NCBI GenBank assembly: GCA_028712885.1
Contig: JAQTPK010000008.1
Location: forward strand, 19,096 to 83,095
Reading direction: 5' to 3'
Origin: Syntrophales bacterium
GTDB taxonomy: Bacteria > Desulfobacterota > Syntrophia > Syntrophales > UBA4778
DNA length: 64,000 bases
Under the pieces are notes generated by a model that did not search any database, was not told the origin of the DNA, and saw only the letters and a program-made list of their open reading frames with translations. Position numbers and translations under genes: made by a program. This document shows positions 41,252-51,437 of this stretch, one piece after another. Position 1 is the first letter of the stretch. Each line of letters opens with the position of its first letter.

Positions 41252-42753
41252 CGGTCGGTTCCTCCCAGAACGGCAACCGTACGGTTCTCCCGTTTTAAAT
41301 AACGGTTCGCAACTTCCAGGATATTCTTTGGAGTTATCCGTTCGATCGTCTCCAGATGCTGTTTTATATACCTGTAATCCCCGGCGACCACTTCAAAATA
41401 GGAGAGCTTCCCTGCCAGGCCCTCGTTGGAGTCGAGGTCGCGGAGATAATCCATCCGGATCTGATTTTTGACTTTCTCCAGCTCCGCCGCCGCAACGGGT
41501 TCCTTACGGAGTTTCTCGAGCTCCGCGAGAATCTCCTTTTCCAATTCCGCGGCCGAGTGGGGGCCGCGCGGCGTCCCGTAAACGACAAACAGATTGGGAT
41601 AACGGCTGCCCGGGAAACCGTTTGCCGCGTCTATCCGTTCGGCGATGTTTTTGCCCTCAACCAGTCGTTTCTGGAATCGGGAAGTCCGGCCCCGCGAAAG
41701 CAGGGCTTCGATAATATCGAACACGGTATCGTCGAAAGAGGGCAGGGGGGGCTTGTGCCAGCCCATGGCGATCCGGGGCGAGGCTTTCATGCTGATGAAG
41801 ACGCGCCGCTCGCCCGATTGGACCGGCTCCTCCGTGATGTGCGGCCGGTATATTTTCTGGGCTGGGATGCCCCCGAAATATTTCCTGATCATTTCCATCA
41901 CCCGGGGGGCGGAAACGTCGCCTGCCACGGCAATCACCGTGTTGTTCGGCGCGTAAAAAGTCCTGTAGAATTCCCGGACAAAATCGTAATTAAAATTGGC
42001 TATATCGGACGGCCAGCCGATAATCGGGCGGCGGTAAGGGTGCGCCGTGAATGCGGTGGCGAGGAACTGCTCCCACAGCTTCCTCTCCGGCAGAGACTCG
42101 ATCATCTGTCTCCTCTCTTCCATGATGACGCTTCTCTCGGAATAGAACTCCCTGAATATCGGCTCCCGCATGCGCTCCGATTCTATCCGCGCCCAAAGTT
42201 CGATTTTATTTGAGGGAAGGCTCACGAAATAGCTTGTTATGTCCTGTCCCGTGGAGGCGTTCATCCGGGTGCCCCCGTTTTCGGTGTACAGCCTGTCTAT
42301 CTCGTTGTGCACGATAAGCCTGCTTTCCCGGTCCTGGAGCTCCGCGAGCCGGCGGGCAAGCTCTTTTATTTTTTCCCCGTCCGCAGCTTTGCCCTTCCTC
42401 TTCTCGCGGTCGAGCTCGTTTCCGGTCCTGATCAGCTCTTCCCTGATTTTTTCCTCGGCCTTAAAATCCTTCGTTCCGATCGTCCGCGTGCCTTTGAACA
42501 GCAGGTGCTCGAGGAAATGGGCGGTGCCGGTCCGGCCCGAGATTTCATCAACCGCCCCCACGTCGTGCCGGATATAAAGGGAGACGGTAGGGCTCAAATG
42601 CCTTTCCTGGATAAGCACTTTCAGTCCGTTTTCGAGGGTAAAGGACTGGACGCGCTGTTCAAGCTCGAAGGACAGGGCGGCGGAACCGAACAACAGAAGA
42701 ATCGGAATGACCGCGGCGATTGCCGCGATACAGGGAACCGGTCTTTTTCTCAT
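41248..42753 (-). CDS. M16-family zinc metallopeptidase
   Basis: HFLEHLLFKGT (HxxEH). Confidence 0.92.
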   Translation of the reverse strand: MRKRPVPCIAAIAAVIPILLLFGSAALSFELEQRVQSFTLENGLKVLIQERHLSPTVSLYIRHDVGAVDEISGRTGTAHFLEHLLFKGTRTIGTKDFKAEEKIREELIRTGNELDREKRKGKAADGEKIKELARRLAELQDRESRLIVHNEIDRLYTENGGTRMNASTGQDITSYFVSLPSNKIELWARIESERMREPIFREFYSERSVIMEERRQMIESLPERKLWEQFLATAFTAHPYRRPIIGWPSDIANFNYDFVREFYRTFYAPNNTVIAVAGDVSAPRVMEMIRKYFGGIPAQKIYRPHITEEPVQSGERRVFISMKASPRIAMGWHKPPLPSFDDTVFDIIEALLSRGRTSRFQKRLVEGKNIAERIDAANGFPGSRYPNLFVVYGTPRGPHSAAELEKEILAELEKLRKEPVAAAELEKVKNQIRMDYLRDLDSNEGLAGKLSYFEVVAGDYRYIKQHLETIERITPKNILEVANRYLKRENRTVAVLGGTDR

Positions 42754-43031
42754 TGTTGCTCCTTTTGCCTGAACCGTCTGAAAATCTGCATGGCCGGGTA
42801 GAGGATACCGACGGCGCTGGCGAGAATCATGAAATTTGAGGCAAAAAATACGGCGATAAACTCGAGGGGATTTTTAAGGTCGTAAGATCCGATCAGCATA
42901 CTGACCCCGACTGAAAAAAAGGCCGCGGAGAATACTGAGATCACGAGAAGCTTTCCCCACCAGATAATTTCCTGCAGCATCGTTTTATCCTGAAAATAAG
43001 TCATTTTAGTCCCATTCAGGCCTCCTGGCAA
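42750..43031 (-). CDS. small two-TM membrane protein of unknown function
   Basis: 93 aa hydrophobic ORF overlapping both neighbours by a few nt. Confidence 0.55.
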   Translation of the reverse strand: MPGGLNGTKMTYFQDKTMLQEIIWWGKLLVISVFSAAFFSVGVSMLIGSYDLKNPLEFIAVFFASNFMILASAVGILYPAMQIFRRFRQKEQQ

Positions 43032-44383
43032 GCCCCAACCTCCGGGGGAGTCCTGGAATAAATTTTCAGATGCTGAAAGGATTCCTCCGTCAGCGATGCA
43101 TCACGGCAGGGGAGAAGGGTGTTGTTATGGAAGAGGGGCTCCCGCTCGATATCCAGGGAGGATGCCGCTATGCAATCTTTCCAGATAGCCGTCCCCGGGA
43201 TGGGGGAAAACTCCGTCAGGTACGGGCGGCCGCCGCACGACCGGACGAATTCCAGACTCTCTTTGATTTCGGCAAATTCCTGTCCCGGCAGACCGCACAG
43301 GATATACACCCCGATGTCCATTTCCCGGAAGCCGGATTCCCGCAGCCGGGCGATCGCCTCCCTCAGCTCTTCCGAGCGGACCTTTCCCCCGGTTGCGGCC
43401 TGCCTTTCCGAGTCCGATGTTTCAAAGCCGAGCCGCACCGTCCGGAAGCCGGCACGGAACATCAGGGAGGCGGCTTCGGCCGTCAGCCAGCGGGCGTGCA
43501 GCCCGTTGGGCGTATGGAAAAAGCAGTCCAGTTTCCTGCGGATTATTTCCCGGAGGAGAGGGATGGCCGAACTTTCCGCTTCCGCGAGGAAACCGTCATC
43601 GTAAAAGGAAAACTCTCTGACCCCGAATTTACGGCGCCAGAATTCAATCTCATCCGCCGTCCTTGCGGGGTCCCGGACCAGAAATTTCTTCCGGAGCAGG
43701 TGCGAAGCGCAGTACGTGCACCGGAAACGGCAGCCATGGGATGACAGGATCGGGACCTGCTCCAGACGGGAGAGCAGGTCGAATGCAGGATAGGGGAAGG
43801 TGTCGGGATCGTTTGCGTTCGGAATGCACAGCGGCGGGAATCCGAATGTTTTTTCGAGAAAGGACGGAACGGCTTCACAGCCGCCGGGCAGGACGAAATC
43901 CGCCCCCGAGTGGCTGACAGCGTGGCTGGTGCACAATGAGGCGTAGACCCCGCCCAGGATGACGGGGGCGCCGGGGAAGACCTCCCGGACCGAGCGGATG
44001 GATTCAAACACTCCCGGGTACCAGTAGGTCATCATCGAGGTGACAAACACCGCGTCGGGAGGATGCTTTCGGAGCAGTTCATCTCTGAGCATCCGGGGAC
44101 TGATGCCGAAGCGCCGGTATTTTCTCCTGGCGAACGCGATCGGTTCGGGCTTCGGGATTACCTGAAAGGGAAACTTGCCTCGGCCGGTATGCCTGCGCAC
44201 AGGGACCCGGAGTTCGCCGTCGAACGGTATTCCGGGGTGCCACGGGTCCATGCAGTCGATCAGGTCTACCTCATGGCCGTTTTCGCGCAGCAGGGCCGCC
44301 AGATAAAGCAGGCCGAGAGGCTTCATCCAGAAATCGAAAGCCGAAAAATCGTGGATATTCGGGTTGATTAGAAGGGCGCGCAT
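43016..44383 (-). CDS. B12-binding-domain radical SAM protein
   Basis: KPLGLLYLAALLRENGHEVDLID; SSHGCRFRCTYCASH. Confidence 0.88.
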   Translation of the reverse strand: MRALLINPNIHDFSAFDFWMKPLGLLYLAALLRENGHEVDLIDCMDPWHPGIPFDGELRVPVRRHTGRGKFPFQVIPKPEPIAFARRKYRRFGISPRMLRDELLRKHPPDAVFVTSMMTYWYPGVFESIRSVREVFPGAPVILGGVYASLCTSHAVSHSGADFVLPGGCEAVPSFLEKTFGFPPLCIPNANDPDTFPYPAFDLLSRLEQVPILSSHGCRFRCTYCASHLLRKKFLVRDPARTADEIEFWRRKFGVREFSFYDDGFLAEAESSAIPLLREIIRRKLDCFFHTPNGLHARWLTAEAASLMFRAGFRTVRLGFETSDSERQAATGGKVRSEELREAIARLRESGFREMDIGVYILCGLPGQEFAEIKESLEFVRSCGGRPYLTEFSPIPGTAIWKDCIAASSLDIEREPLFHNNTLLPCRDASLTEESFQHLKIYSRTPPEVGACQEA

Positions 44384-44398
44384 GCTAATTTGCAGAAT

Positions 44399-44491
44399 CC
44401 GAGGGTTCGAGGGTTCAAGGTTAAATCAGGCTGGTTTAATTTCCTTTTAGCGATCAAGCAGGCATTTAAGTACTCGAACCCTCGAAACCTT
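44399..44491. repeat. paired quasi-repeat arms, AGGGTTCG word family
   Basis: ccgagggttcgagggttcaaggtt ... actcgaaccctcgaaacctt. Confidence 0.8.
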
Positions 44492-44495
44492 CTTT

Positions 44496-45944
44496 TTATC
44501 TTTTCGCTTTTTCTTTTGAGAAAAGTGACTTCTTTACCTTCTGCAGCGATTCGATTTCGCGGTCCAGTTCGGCCGTCCTCCCCGGGGATGAGGGGTGTTT
44601 CAATGCCTCGCGGAAATGAAAAAGGGCGCTTTCGCTTTTACTTTTTTTCTTGAAGTAAAGCCCGAAGTGGTAATGCGATTCTCCGGGATTTCCGGTTCGG
44701 CCGTAATTCATCGCCACAGCGTACAGGACCTGGTCGTCTCCGGGATATCTCTTGCGGTATTTCAGGAAGAGGTCGAGCGAGGTCTTGTAGTCGCCCAGCT
44801 CGTCATAACCGCGCGCAAGCTGAAGCAGCGTTTCGTAATCGTTTTCCTGGAGCATGTAGGCCTGGCGGAGTGTATTTACGGCATCAACAGTTCGGCCGGC
44901 TTTCAGATAAGCGAGGCCGAGTTGGCGGATGACATCGACGTCCGAGGGCGCGACTGCGAGCGCCTTTCGGAATCCCGCCAGGGCCTCTTCCGTCTGCCCC
45001 TTGCGGCTCCGCACCACAGAAATCCCGAAAAGACCCTCCAGGTCCTTCGGATTCCGTTTCAATCTGCCGGCGAAGTATCTCTCCGCAACGGAGGGATCTT
45101 TCTCTTCGAGGACGAGGATGCTCTTGACGCGGGGCAGGCCGCCCAGAATGTTCAGCTTCCCGCCCGACTTGTACCGGGATTCGATCAGCGCGTCGAGGTA
45201 CCGGATCCGCTCGTCCGTGCCGGGGTGGGACAGGAAATAGGACGGAATCGAGCTGGAGTAAAACTCGTAATTTTTCATCGTTTTCATGAACGTGAGCATT
45301 CCTCTTCCGCTGTACCCCGCCGCCGCGAGATACGAAATGCCGAGCCGGTCCGCCTCTTCCTCGTTCTCCCGGCTGTAGGCAAGCTGCATGTGGGACGCCG
45401 TCGCCATCGAGAGTCCGAGGACCGCTTCCGTTCCCGTGCCTCCGCCGAGCAGAATGCCCGCGACGATGGCGGCAAGGCTGGCCATGCCGATTTTCTGGGA
45501 TTTTTCAATATTGCGGGCGATATGCCGGCAATTGACATGGGCGATTTCATGGGCGATAACGCCGGCCAACTCGGATTCGTTGTCCACAAGGCCGATAAGG
45601 CCCCGATTGATGTATACGTATCCGCCCGGAGTGGCAAAGGCGTTGATCGCACTGCTGTTCAGGATGAAGAACCGGAAATCAAAGGAGGGAGTTCCGCTCT
45701 GGGCCAGTATTTTCCGGCCGAGACGGTTTATGTAATCCTCGGATTTGACGTCGTGAAACAGTAACTTGGCGCCCTCGATCTTCTGGTGGATTTCCTTTCC
45801 CAGCTTGTTCTCGTCATCAATGGAAAAGGAGGCGTCGGCCGGGCGCGCGAGGAGGGCGACGCCGATTATCACCGGAAGAATAATCAGCAATCTGCAAAAA
45901 AGAACGCGGCGGCGGGCCGGTTTATTACGAAATAAGCTTTCCAT
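44496..45944 (-). CDS. M48-family metalloprotease with TPR repeats (BepA-like)
   Basis: VIAHEIAHVNCRH; C-terminal TPRs. Confidence 0.92.
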   Translation of the reverse strand: MESLFRNKPARRRVLFCRLLIILPVIIGVALLARPADASFSIDDENKLGKEIHQKIEGAKLLFHDVKSEDYINRLGRKILAQSGTPSFDFRFFILNSSAINAFATPGGYVYINRGLIGLVDNESELAGVIAHEIAHVNCRHIARNIEKSQKIGMASLAAIVAGILLGGGTGTEAVLGLSMATASHMQLAYSRENEEEADRLGISYLAAAGYSGRGMLTFMKTMKNYEFYSSSIPSYFLSHPGTDERIRYLDALIESRYKSGGKLNILGGLPRVKSILVLEEKDPSVAERYFAGRLKRNPKDLEGLFGISVVRSRKGQTEEALAGFRKALAVAPSDVDVIRQLGLAYLKAGRTVDAVNTLRQAYMLQENDYETLLQLARGYDELGDYKTSLDLFLKYRKRYPGDDQVLYAVAMNYGRTGNPGESHYHFGLYFKKKSKSESALFHFREALKHPSSPGRTAELDREIESLQKVKKSLFSKEKAKR

Positions 45945-46124
45945 GGTTCCGCGTGATATTAGCTCTTTTGGCCCTGTTAATCAACCCTCGGAAGTCTCCC
46001 CGGATTGGGGAGAACTGCGAACTGTGGACTGTTTGAGCCAAATCCGAGCTGTTTTATGCGCAGCGGATATGATATTCAGTCCGGGTCAATAAGGAGCCGG
46101 CGGGAGAGGCCGGCGGGAGGGAAA

Positions 46125-47327
46125 ATGGATAAAAAACTGATCCACAGGAGGAGCGTGATCGTCGAATCATTCGAAACCGGATCTGGTCTGGTTATAGAAG
46201 GAAGGCTTCAGGACGAGCGTTTTTTCCCATCATATTATTATACGCGCGAGTCGTTTGTCGATCCCGGTGTAATTCACGGAATGAGGGTCAGGCTCCAGGT
46301 ATCGATGCCGGACATGACCATCCGGACGGCGGAGGCGGAGATCGGTGAAGTGCCTCTTCCGGAATGCAGGGAGATCAGGGAATCCGTCGGGTTGCTGGCA
46401 GGAACCCCCATCAGGAAGGGATTCAGCGGAAAGGTGAGAGGCATGTTCGGAGGGAAAAAAGGCTGTCTTCACATTATGAATCTTATTCTGGTCATGGGTT
46501 CCGCAGCCATGCAGGGGTTCTGGGCGTATTACAGCCGGGTGCGGAAAGATGACCGGGTCAGGAAGCCCGCATTCGATGAATCCCTGCTTGTCGACAGCTG
46601 CTGGCTCTGGCGCAGCGACGGGCCCCTGTGGGAGAAATTCAGGAAAGCGCAGAATATTCCGGACGCCTTGCCGCGGAAACACATAATTACAATCGACGGT
46701 CCGGCCGGCGCGGGCAAGAGCACGATTGCCCGGGAAGTGGCCAGGCGCCTTTCTTATCGATACCTCGATACGGGCGCCCTGTACCGGGCTCTCGCATACA
46801 AGGCCCTGCGGAAGGGAATTTCCGGCGAAGAAGGCCTGGCCTCTCTCTGCCGGGAGACCCGGATCGAAGTGCGGCTCGACCAGGATAAGACAAGCGTGTT
46901 CGTGGACGGGGAAGATGTCACCGGCAGGATCCGGACTCCGGAGATCGGAATGGCGGCTTCGGAGATTTCCGCTCTTCCGGTGGTCCGGGAGGCGCTGCTG
47001 TCCGTGCAGAGGGACATAGCGAAGGAGGGCGGCATAGTAGCGGAGGGCCGTGATATGGGAACGGTCGTATTTCCGGAGGCGGATTTCAAGTTCTTTCTCG
47101 ACGCCTCCCCGGAGGAAAGGGGCCGCAGGAGATTCCTGGAGCTGAGGGAAAAGGACCCCGAAATTGAAGCGGAAGGCGTTTTGAGGGACCTTGAGAAGCG
47201 CGACATCCAGGACAGGAAGAGAAAAATCGCGCCGCTCAAGCCGCCGAAAGGGGCGATAATCGTCGACAGCACCGGATTAAGCGTGGAGGATGTAGTGGGA
47301 AATGTTATCAAAGCAATCGATAAGTAA
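46125..47327 (+). CDS. cmk: DUF2889-like domain fused to cytidylate kinase
   Basis: N-term ~190 aa (GVIHGMRVRLQVSMPDMTIRTAEAE...GKKGCLHIMNL) then ITIDGPAGAGKSTIAREVARRL...VAEGRDMGTVVFPEA in one uninterrupted frame. Confidence 0.9.
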   Translation: MDKKLIHRRSVIVESFETGSGLVIEGRLQDERFFPSYYYTRESFVDPGVIHGMRVRLQVSMPDMTIRTAEAEIGEVPLPECREIRESVGLLAGTPIRKGFSGKVRGMFGGKKGCLHIMNLILVMGSAAMQGFWAYYSRVRKDDRVRKPAFDESLLVDSCWLWRSDGPLWEKFRKAQNIPDALPRKHIITIDGPAGAGKSTIAREVARRLSYRYLDTGALYRALAYKALRKGISGEEGLASLCRETRIEVRLDQDKTSVFVDGEDVTGRIRTPEIGMAASEISALPVVREALLSVQRDIAKEGGIVAEGRDMGTVVFPEADFKFFLDASPEERGRRRFLELREKDPEIEAEGVLRDLEKRDIQDRKRKIAPLKPPKGAIIVDSTGLSVEDVVGNVIKAIDK

Positions 47328-47521
47328 CCGGAAACCGGCTTTTCACCGGGTGTTCCTGTCCTTTTCCTCCCTCCCTGCCTTCAGGCGCATGTCATTTGCC
47401 TTCAGGGGTATCCTGCGCCGGAGGCTTCAATTTGCTTGATCTTTTATTTTCGTTGTGTTAGTCGAAAAAAGTTAAAATATCCTGTTCACTGTTTCAGTGA
47501 ATATTTTTGAGGGGGGAGATA

Positions 47522-49279
47522 ATGGCAATCGTCAACAACCGGGAGATGGTAAACGAACAAAAGAAACTGGAAGATGAAGGCGGAGAGATGTCCGGAATTC
47601 AGGAATCCGAACACAAGATGATGAGTTTCAGCGAGTTGTACGAACAGAGCCTTCAGGAGGTCCCGCTCGGGGAAGTGGTGACGGGCAGGGTAGTTCAGCT
47701 CGGAAACGATGTAGTAATGGTGGACGTGGGGTACAAGACGGAAGGGCAGATCCCGGCTGCCGAGCTGAAAGACGAAAATGGAAATTTCACCATATCCGTA
47801 GGCGACATGATCGAGGTCCTGGTTGACCGGAAAGACGAGGAGTACAATCTCATCCTGTCCCGGGATAAGGCGACCCGGATGAGGATGTGGAATGAAGTCA
47901 AGAAGGCCTGCGAAACGAACGGGCTGATAAAAGGAACGATCACCGAGAGAGTAAAAGGCGGTTTCTCGGTTGACATAGGAATAACGGCATTTTTGCCCGG
48001 CTCACAGGTGGACGTCCGTCCCGTCAAGGATATGAACAGCTACATCGGACAGGTGCTTCAGTTCAACATTCTCAGTTATGACCGCAAGCGAAACAACGTC
48101 GTGCTTTCCCGCAGGTCCATTCTCGAAAAAGAGAGAGAAGCCGAAAGAAAAATGATCCTCGAATCAATCGAGGAAGGCAAAATTTTAGAAGGCCTCATAA
48201 AAAATATTACTGACTACGGCGTCTTTATCGATCTCGGCGGAATTGACGGTCTCCTGCATGTAACCGACATCTCCTGGGGAAAAATAAGCCGGCCGTCCGA
48301 CAGTTTCTCCAAGGGCGACAAGATCAGTGTAAAAGTCCTCTCCTTCGACAGGGAAAAAGGCAGGATATCGCTGGGGCTGAAGCAGCTCAAGGAAAATCCC
48401 TGGGACGGCGTGCTGGGCAGATACCCGGTCGGGTCCGTTTCCGAGGGCAAGGTCGTCAGCATCATGGATTACGGAGCCTTCGTGGAGCTGGAGGAGGGAG
48501 TGGAAGGCCTTATCCATATTTCCGAAATGTTCTGGACGACCAAGAAATTCCGCCATCCCTCAAAGATTCTCAATATCGGGGATCAGATAAAGGTCATGGT
48601 CCTCGACATCAATCCCGAAGCCAAGAGAATATCCCTCGGTCTCAAACAGACTGTTTCCAACCCCTGGATGATCCTGAAAGATAAGTACCCCCCCGGGACC
48701 GTCGTAAAGGGCGTCGTACGCAATATTGCCGACTTCGGGATTTTCGTCGGCGTGGAGGAGGGAATAGACGGTCTGGTCCACGTTTCCGATATCTCATGGA
48801 AGCAGCGTGTAAAGCATCCGTCGGAGTTCTTCAAAAAGGGACAGGAGATAGAGGCGGTCGTTCTCAATATCGACGTGGAGAACGAAAAATTCTCCCTCGG
48901 CATCAAGCAGCTGGAAAAGAACCCCTGGGAGGAAGTCGCTTCCCGCTACAACCAAGGATCGGTGATTACGGGAAAAATAACGAACGTTACTGATTTCGGA
49001 CTTTTTGTCGAGATTGAAGAAGGAATAGAGGGTCTGATCCATGTTTCGGAAATCGGGAACCGGAAAGTAAAATCCCCCTCGGAGATATACAACGTCGGCG
49101 ATGCGGTTTCCGCCATGATCAAGAATATCGATCCGAGAAACAAAAAGATCAGGCTGAGCATCAAGGACTATGAATCTTCCATGAACGAAGTTCCGTCCAA
49201 TCAGTACATCAATAACCAGGAAAAGGTCGCCTCCAATCTCGGAAAAGCCCTTGCAAACATCAAAGTCTCGGATGTCTGA
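47522..49279 (+). CDS. rpsA: 30S ribosomal protein S1
   Basis: Six S1 repeats; starts MAIVNNREM; downstream of cmk. Confidence 0.97.
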   Translation: MAIVNNREMVNEQKKLEDEGGEMSGIQESEHKMMSFSELYEQSLQEVPLGEVVTGRVVQLGNDVVMVDVGYKTEGQIPAAELKDENGNFTISVGDMIEVLVDRKDEEYNLILSRDKATRMRMWNEVKKACETNGLIKGTITERVKGGFSVDIGITAFLPGSQVDVRPVKDMNSYIGQVLQFNILSYDRKRNNVVLSRRSILEKEREAERKMILESIEEGKILEGLIKNITDYGVFIDLGGIDGLLHVTDISWGKISRPSDSFSKGDKISVKVLSFDREKGRISLGLKQLKENPWDGVLGRYPVGSVSEGKVVSIMDYGAFVELEEGVEGLIHISEMFWTTKKFRHPSKILNIGDQIKVMVLDINPEAKRISLGLKQTVSNPWMILKDKYPPGTVVKGVVRNIADFGIFVGVEEGIDGLVHVSDISWKQRVKHPSEFFKKGQEIEAVVLNIDVENEKFSLGIKQLEKNPWEEVASRYNQGSVITGKITNVTDFGLFVEIEEGIEGLIHVSEIGNRKVKSPSEIYNVGDAVSAMIKNIDPRNKKIRLSIKDYESSMNEVPSNQYINNQEKVASNLGKALANIKVSDV

Positions 49280-49280
49280 T

Positions 49281-49400
49281 CAAAGGCGCAAGGCTCAAGG
49301 CTCAAGGCTCAAGGGAAACAGGTCGCCTCATCATCCCTTTAGCCCTCAGCCTTTCGAGCTTTGACCCTTCGCCCTTTGCCTTTAGCCTTCAGCCCCTTTA
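49281..49400. repeat. paired quasi-repeat arms, CAAGGCT word family
   Basis: caaaggcgcaaggctcaaggctcaaggctcaaggg ... ccctttagccctcagcctttcgagctttgacccttcgccctttgcctttagccttcag. Confidence 0.85.
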
Positions 49401-49470
49401 TTTAATCATCCCGCGAAGGGTAAAGCGGCGCCTCCTGACTCTCTTTTCAAAGAAGGGAATCTGTTAAACG

Positions 49471-50370
49471 ATGAGAAAGCATCCCGTTCTTTCAGGCGTC
49501 CTGCTGCTGTTCGCCGTGGGCATCCTTCTGTTCGTCTTCACGTCCGGCCTGTCCGTTTTCCGGGGAGAGAGGAAATCCCTCTCCGGCGACAGGGTGGGGA
49601 TCGTTCCCATCAAGGGAATAATTACCGATTCGAAGACGATCATAGAGCAGATAACAAAATATGGAGACGACAGCAGGATCAAAGCGGTCGTGATCCGAAT
49701 CGACTCGCCCGGCGGCGGCGTCGCCCCTTCACAGGAGATATACGATGCGGTCCTGGAACTGAGAAAAAAGAAGAACGTGGTCGCTTCCATGGGATCGGTC
49801 GCCGCGTCCGGCGGATACTATATCGCCTGCGCCGCTGAGAGGATAATCGCCAACCCCGGAAGCGTCACCGGGAGCATCGGTGCGGTAATGCATTTTTCTA
49901 ATTTCGAAGAAACCTTGAAGAAACTCGGCATTCGGGCATCGGTGGTGAAAAGCGGCAGGTACAAGGACAGCGGCTCGCCCCTGCGGGACATGACGAGCGA
50001 AGAGAGAAACCTGTTTCAGGGGGTTATCGACGACATTCATGACCAGTTTGTCGAGGCTGTCTCCGCGAACAGAAAAATACCCAAGGAGAAGATGAAGGAA
50101 TACGCGGACGGAAGGATCTTTACCGGCCGCCAGGCGCTGAAGCTCGGACTTGTGGATTCGCTCGGGGACCTGGAATCGGCGGTGCGGACGGTGGCGGAGC
50201 TTGCAGGCATCAAAGGTAAGCCGGACATCGTCTATCCCAAGGAGAAGGGGATTTCATTCTGGAAATATCTCCTGGAAGAGGCAAGTTCGCAAATCACAGG
50301 GAAACTGAAAGAGGAATTAACGGGAGCATATTTCCTTTCGCCGGCGTCCCGGATGCGTATTGAATACTGA
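49471..50370 (+). CDS. sppA: signal peptide peptidase SppA
   Basis: IDSPGGGVAPSQEI, MGSVAASGGYYIACAAE. Confidence 0.95.
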   Translation: MRKHPVLSGVLLLFAVGILLFVFTSGLSVFRGERKSLSGDRVGIVPIKGIITDSKTIIEQITKYGDDSRIKAVVIRIDSPGGGVAPSQEIYDAVLELRKKKNVVASMGSVAASGGYYIACAAERIIANPGSVTGSIGAVMHFSNFEETLKKLGIRASVVKSGRYKDSGSPLRDMTSEERNLFQGVIDDIHDQFVEAVSANRKIPKEKMKEYADGRIFTGRQALKLGLVDSLGDLESAVRTVAELAGIKGKPDIVYPKEKGISFWKYLLEEASSQITGKLKEELTGAYFLSPASRMRIEY

Positions 50371-50455
50371 AAGAAAGAAAGAAAGTTGAGAAGCTGAGAG
50401 GCTGAGAACCGAAGATGCGAAGTTGCGAAAATGCGAGGATAGCTAACGGTAACCT
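50371..50455 (+). repeat. quasi-repeat tract, GCTGAGAAG family
   Basis: agaaagaaagaaagttgagaagctgagaggctgagaaccgaagatgcgaagttgcgaaaatgcgaggata. Confidence 0.75.
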
Positions 50456-50521
50456 GAAGCTGCGATGAGGATTGAGTATATAATTTATTCCCTTTGAAAA
50501 GGGCAGGGAGACTTTTGAAGC

Positions 50522-51295
50522 GTGGAATTCCGGGAAATCAAAGTAGAAAAAGAGCACGGGTACGCGATTGTGACCCTCAACCGTCCTTCGGAAATGAATG
50601 CGCTGACCAGGGTGATGCGTCTCGAGCTGGAACGCTGTTTCCAAGGCCTGGAGGATGACGAGTCCGTGCGGGCCGTAATAATTACCGGAGGTGATTATAT
50701 ATTTTCCGCAGGCCTCGACCTGAATGAAATCGAGGCCCTGCCGGACGGCGAGATCGACGATTTCTTCCATTCAATCATACGATATCTGCAACGGATTTAT
50801 CAGTTTAAGAAGCCTGTTATTGCAGCCGTCGGCGGGATCGCCCTTGGAGGGGGTTTCAATCTTGCGCTCGTCTGCGACATTATCATCGCTTCGGAAAGCG
50901 CGATCTTCGGACACCCGGAGCTGAAATTCGGTTTGAATCCCCTGTTCGATCCCCTGAGCCGCATAGTCGGAATATCCAAAGCCAAGGAGATAACCATGCT
51001 GGGCGAACCGATCGGCGCCATCGAGGCGTTAAGGATCGGCCTGGTCAACAAGGTAGCCCAGCCGGACACGCTGATGCCGGAAGCCAGGCTGATGGCCGGA
51101 GAGCTCGCAAAACGGTCTGTAAAAGCCGTCGAAGCGGTAAAGAGAATATCGGATGTGGTCTTCCGCATGGAAAAATCATCCGCGCTCGAGTACGAGTTCG
51201 AGATATCGGCGCTGCTTTTCTCGAGATCCGAGCGGAAGGAATGCATGAAAGCCTTTATGGAGGAGTTGCAGAGAAGGAAGAAACGGCAAACTTAG
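50522..51295 (+). CDS. enoyl-CoA hydratase/isomerase family
   Basis: AVGGIALGGGFNLALVCDIIIASESAIFGHPE. Confidence 0.92.
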   Translation: MEFREIKVEKEHGYAIVTLNRPSEMNALTRVMRLELERCFQGLEDDESVRAVIITGGDYIFSAGLDLNEIEALPDGEIDDFFHSIIRYLQRIYQFKKPVIAAVGGIALGGGFNLALVCDIIIASESAIFGHPELKFGLNPLFDPLSRIVGISKAKEITMLGEPIGAIEALRIGLVNKVAQPDTLMPEARLMAGELAKRSVKAVEAVKRISDVVFRMEKSSALEYEFEISALLFSRSERKECMKAFMEELQRRKKRQT

Positions 51296-51437
51296 AAATC
51301 CCAAATCCCAAGCAACAAATCCCAAACAGTGATAAAATTAGAAACTCAAAATTCAAAACCCTTGATAGGGGCATTTTGGATTTTAAATTTGGAATCTTTA
51401 ATATTGTTTGGGATTTGTTGCTTGGGATTTGTACTTA
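51295..51437. repeat. long inverted repeat, AAATCCC word
   Basis: Perfect 26-bp arms 51303-51328 and 51405-51430 (aaatcccaagcaacaaatcccaaaca) plus further partial pairing inside. Confidence 0.95.
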
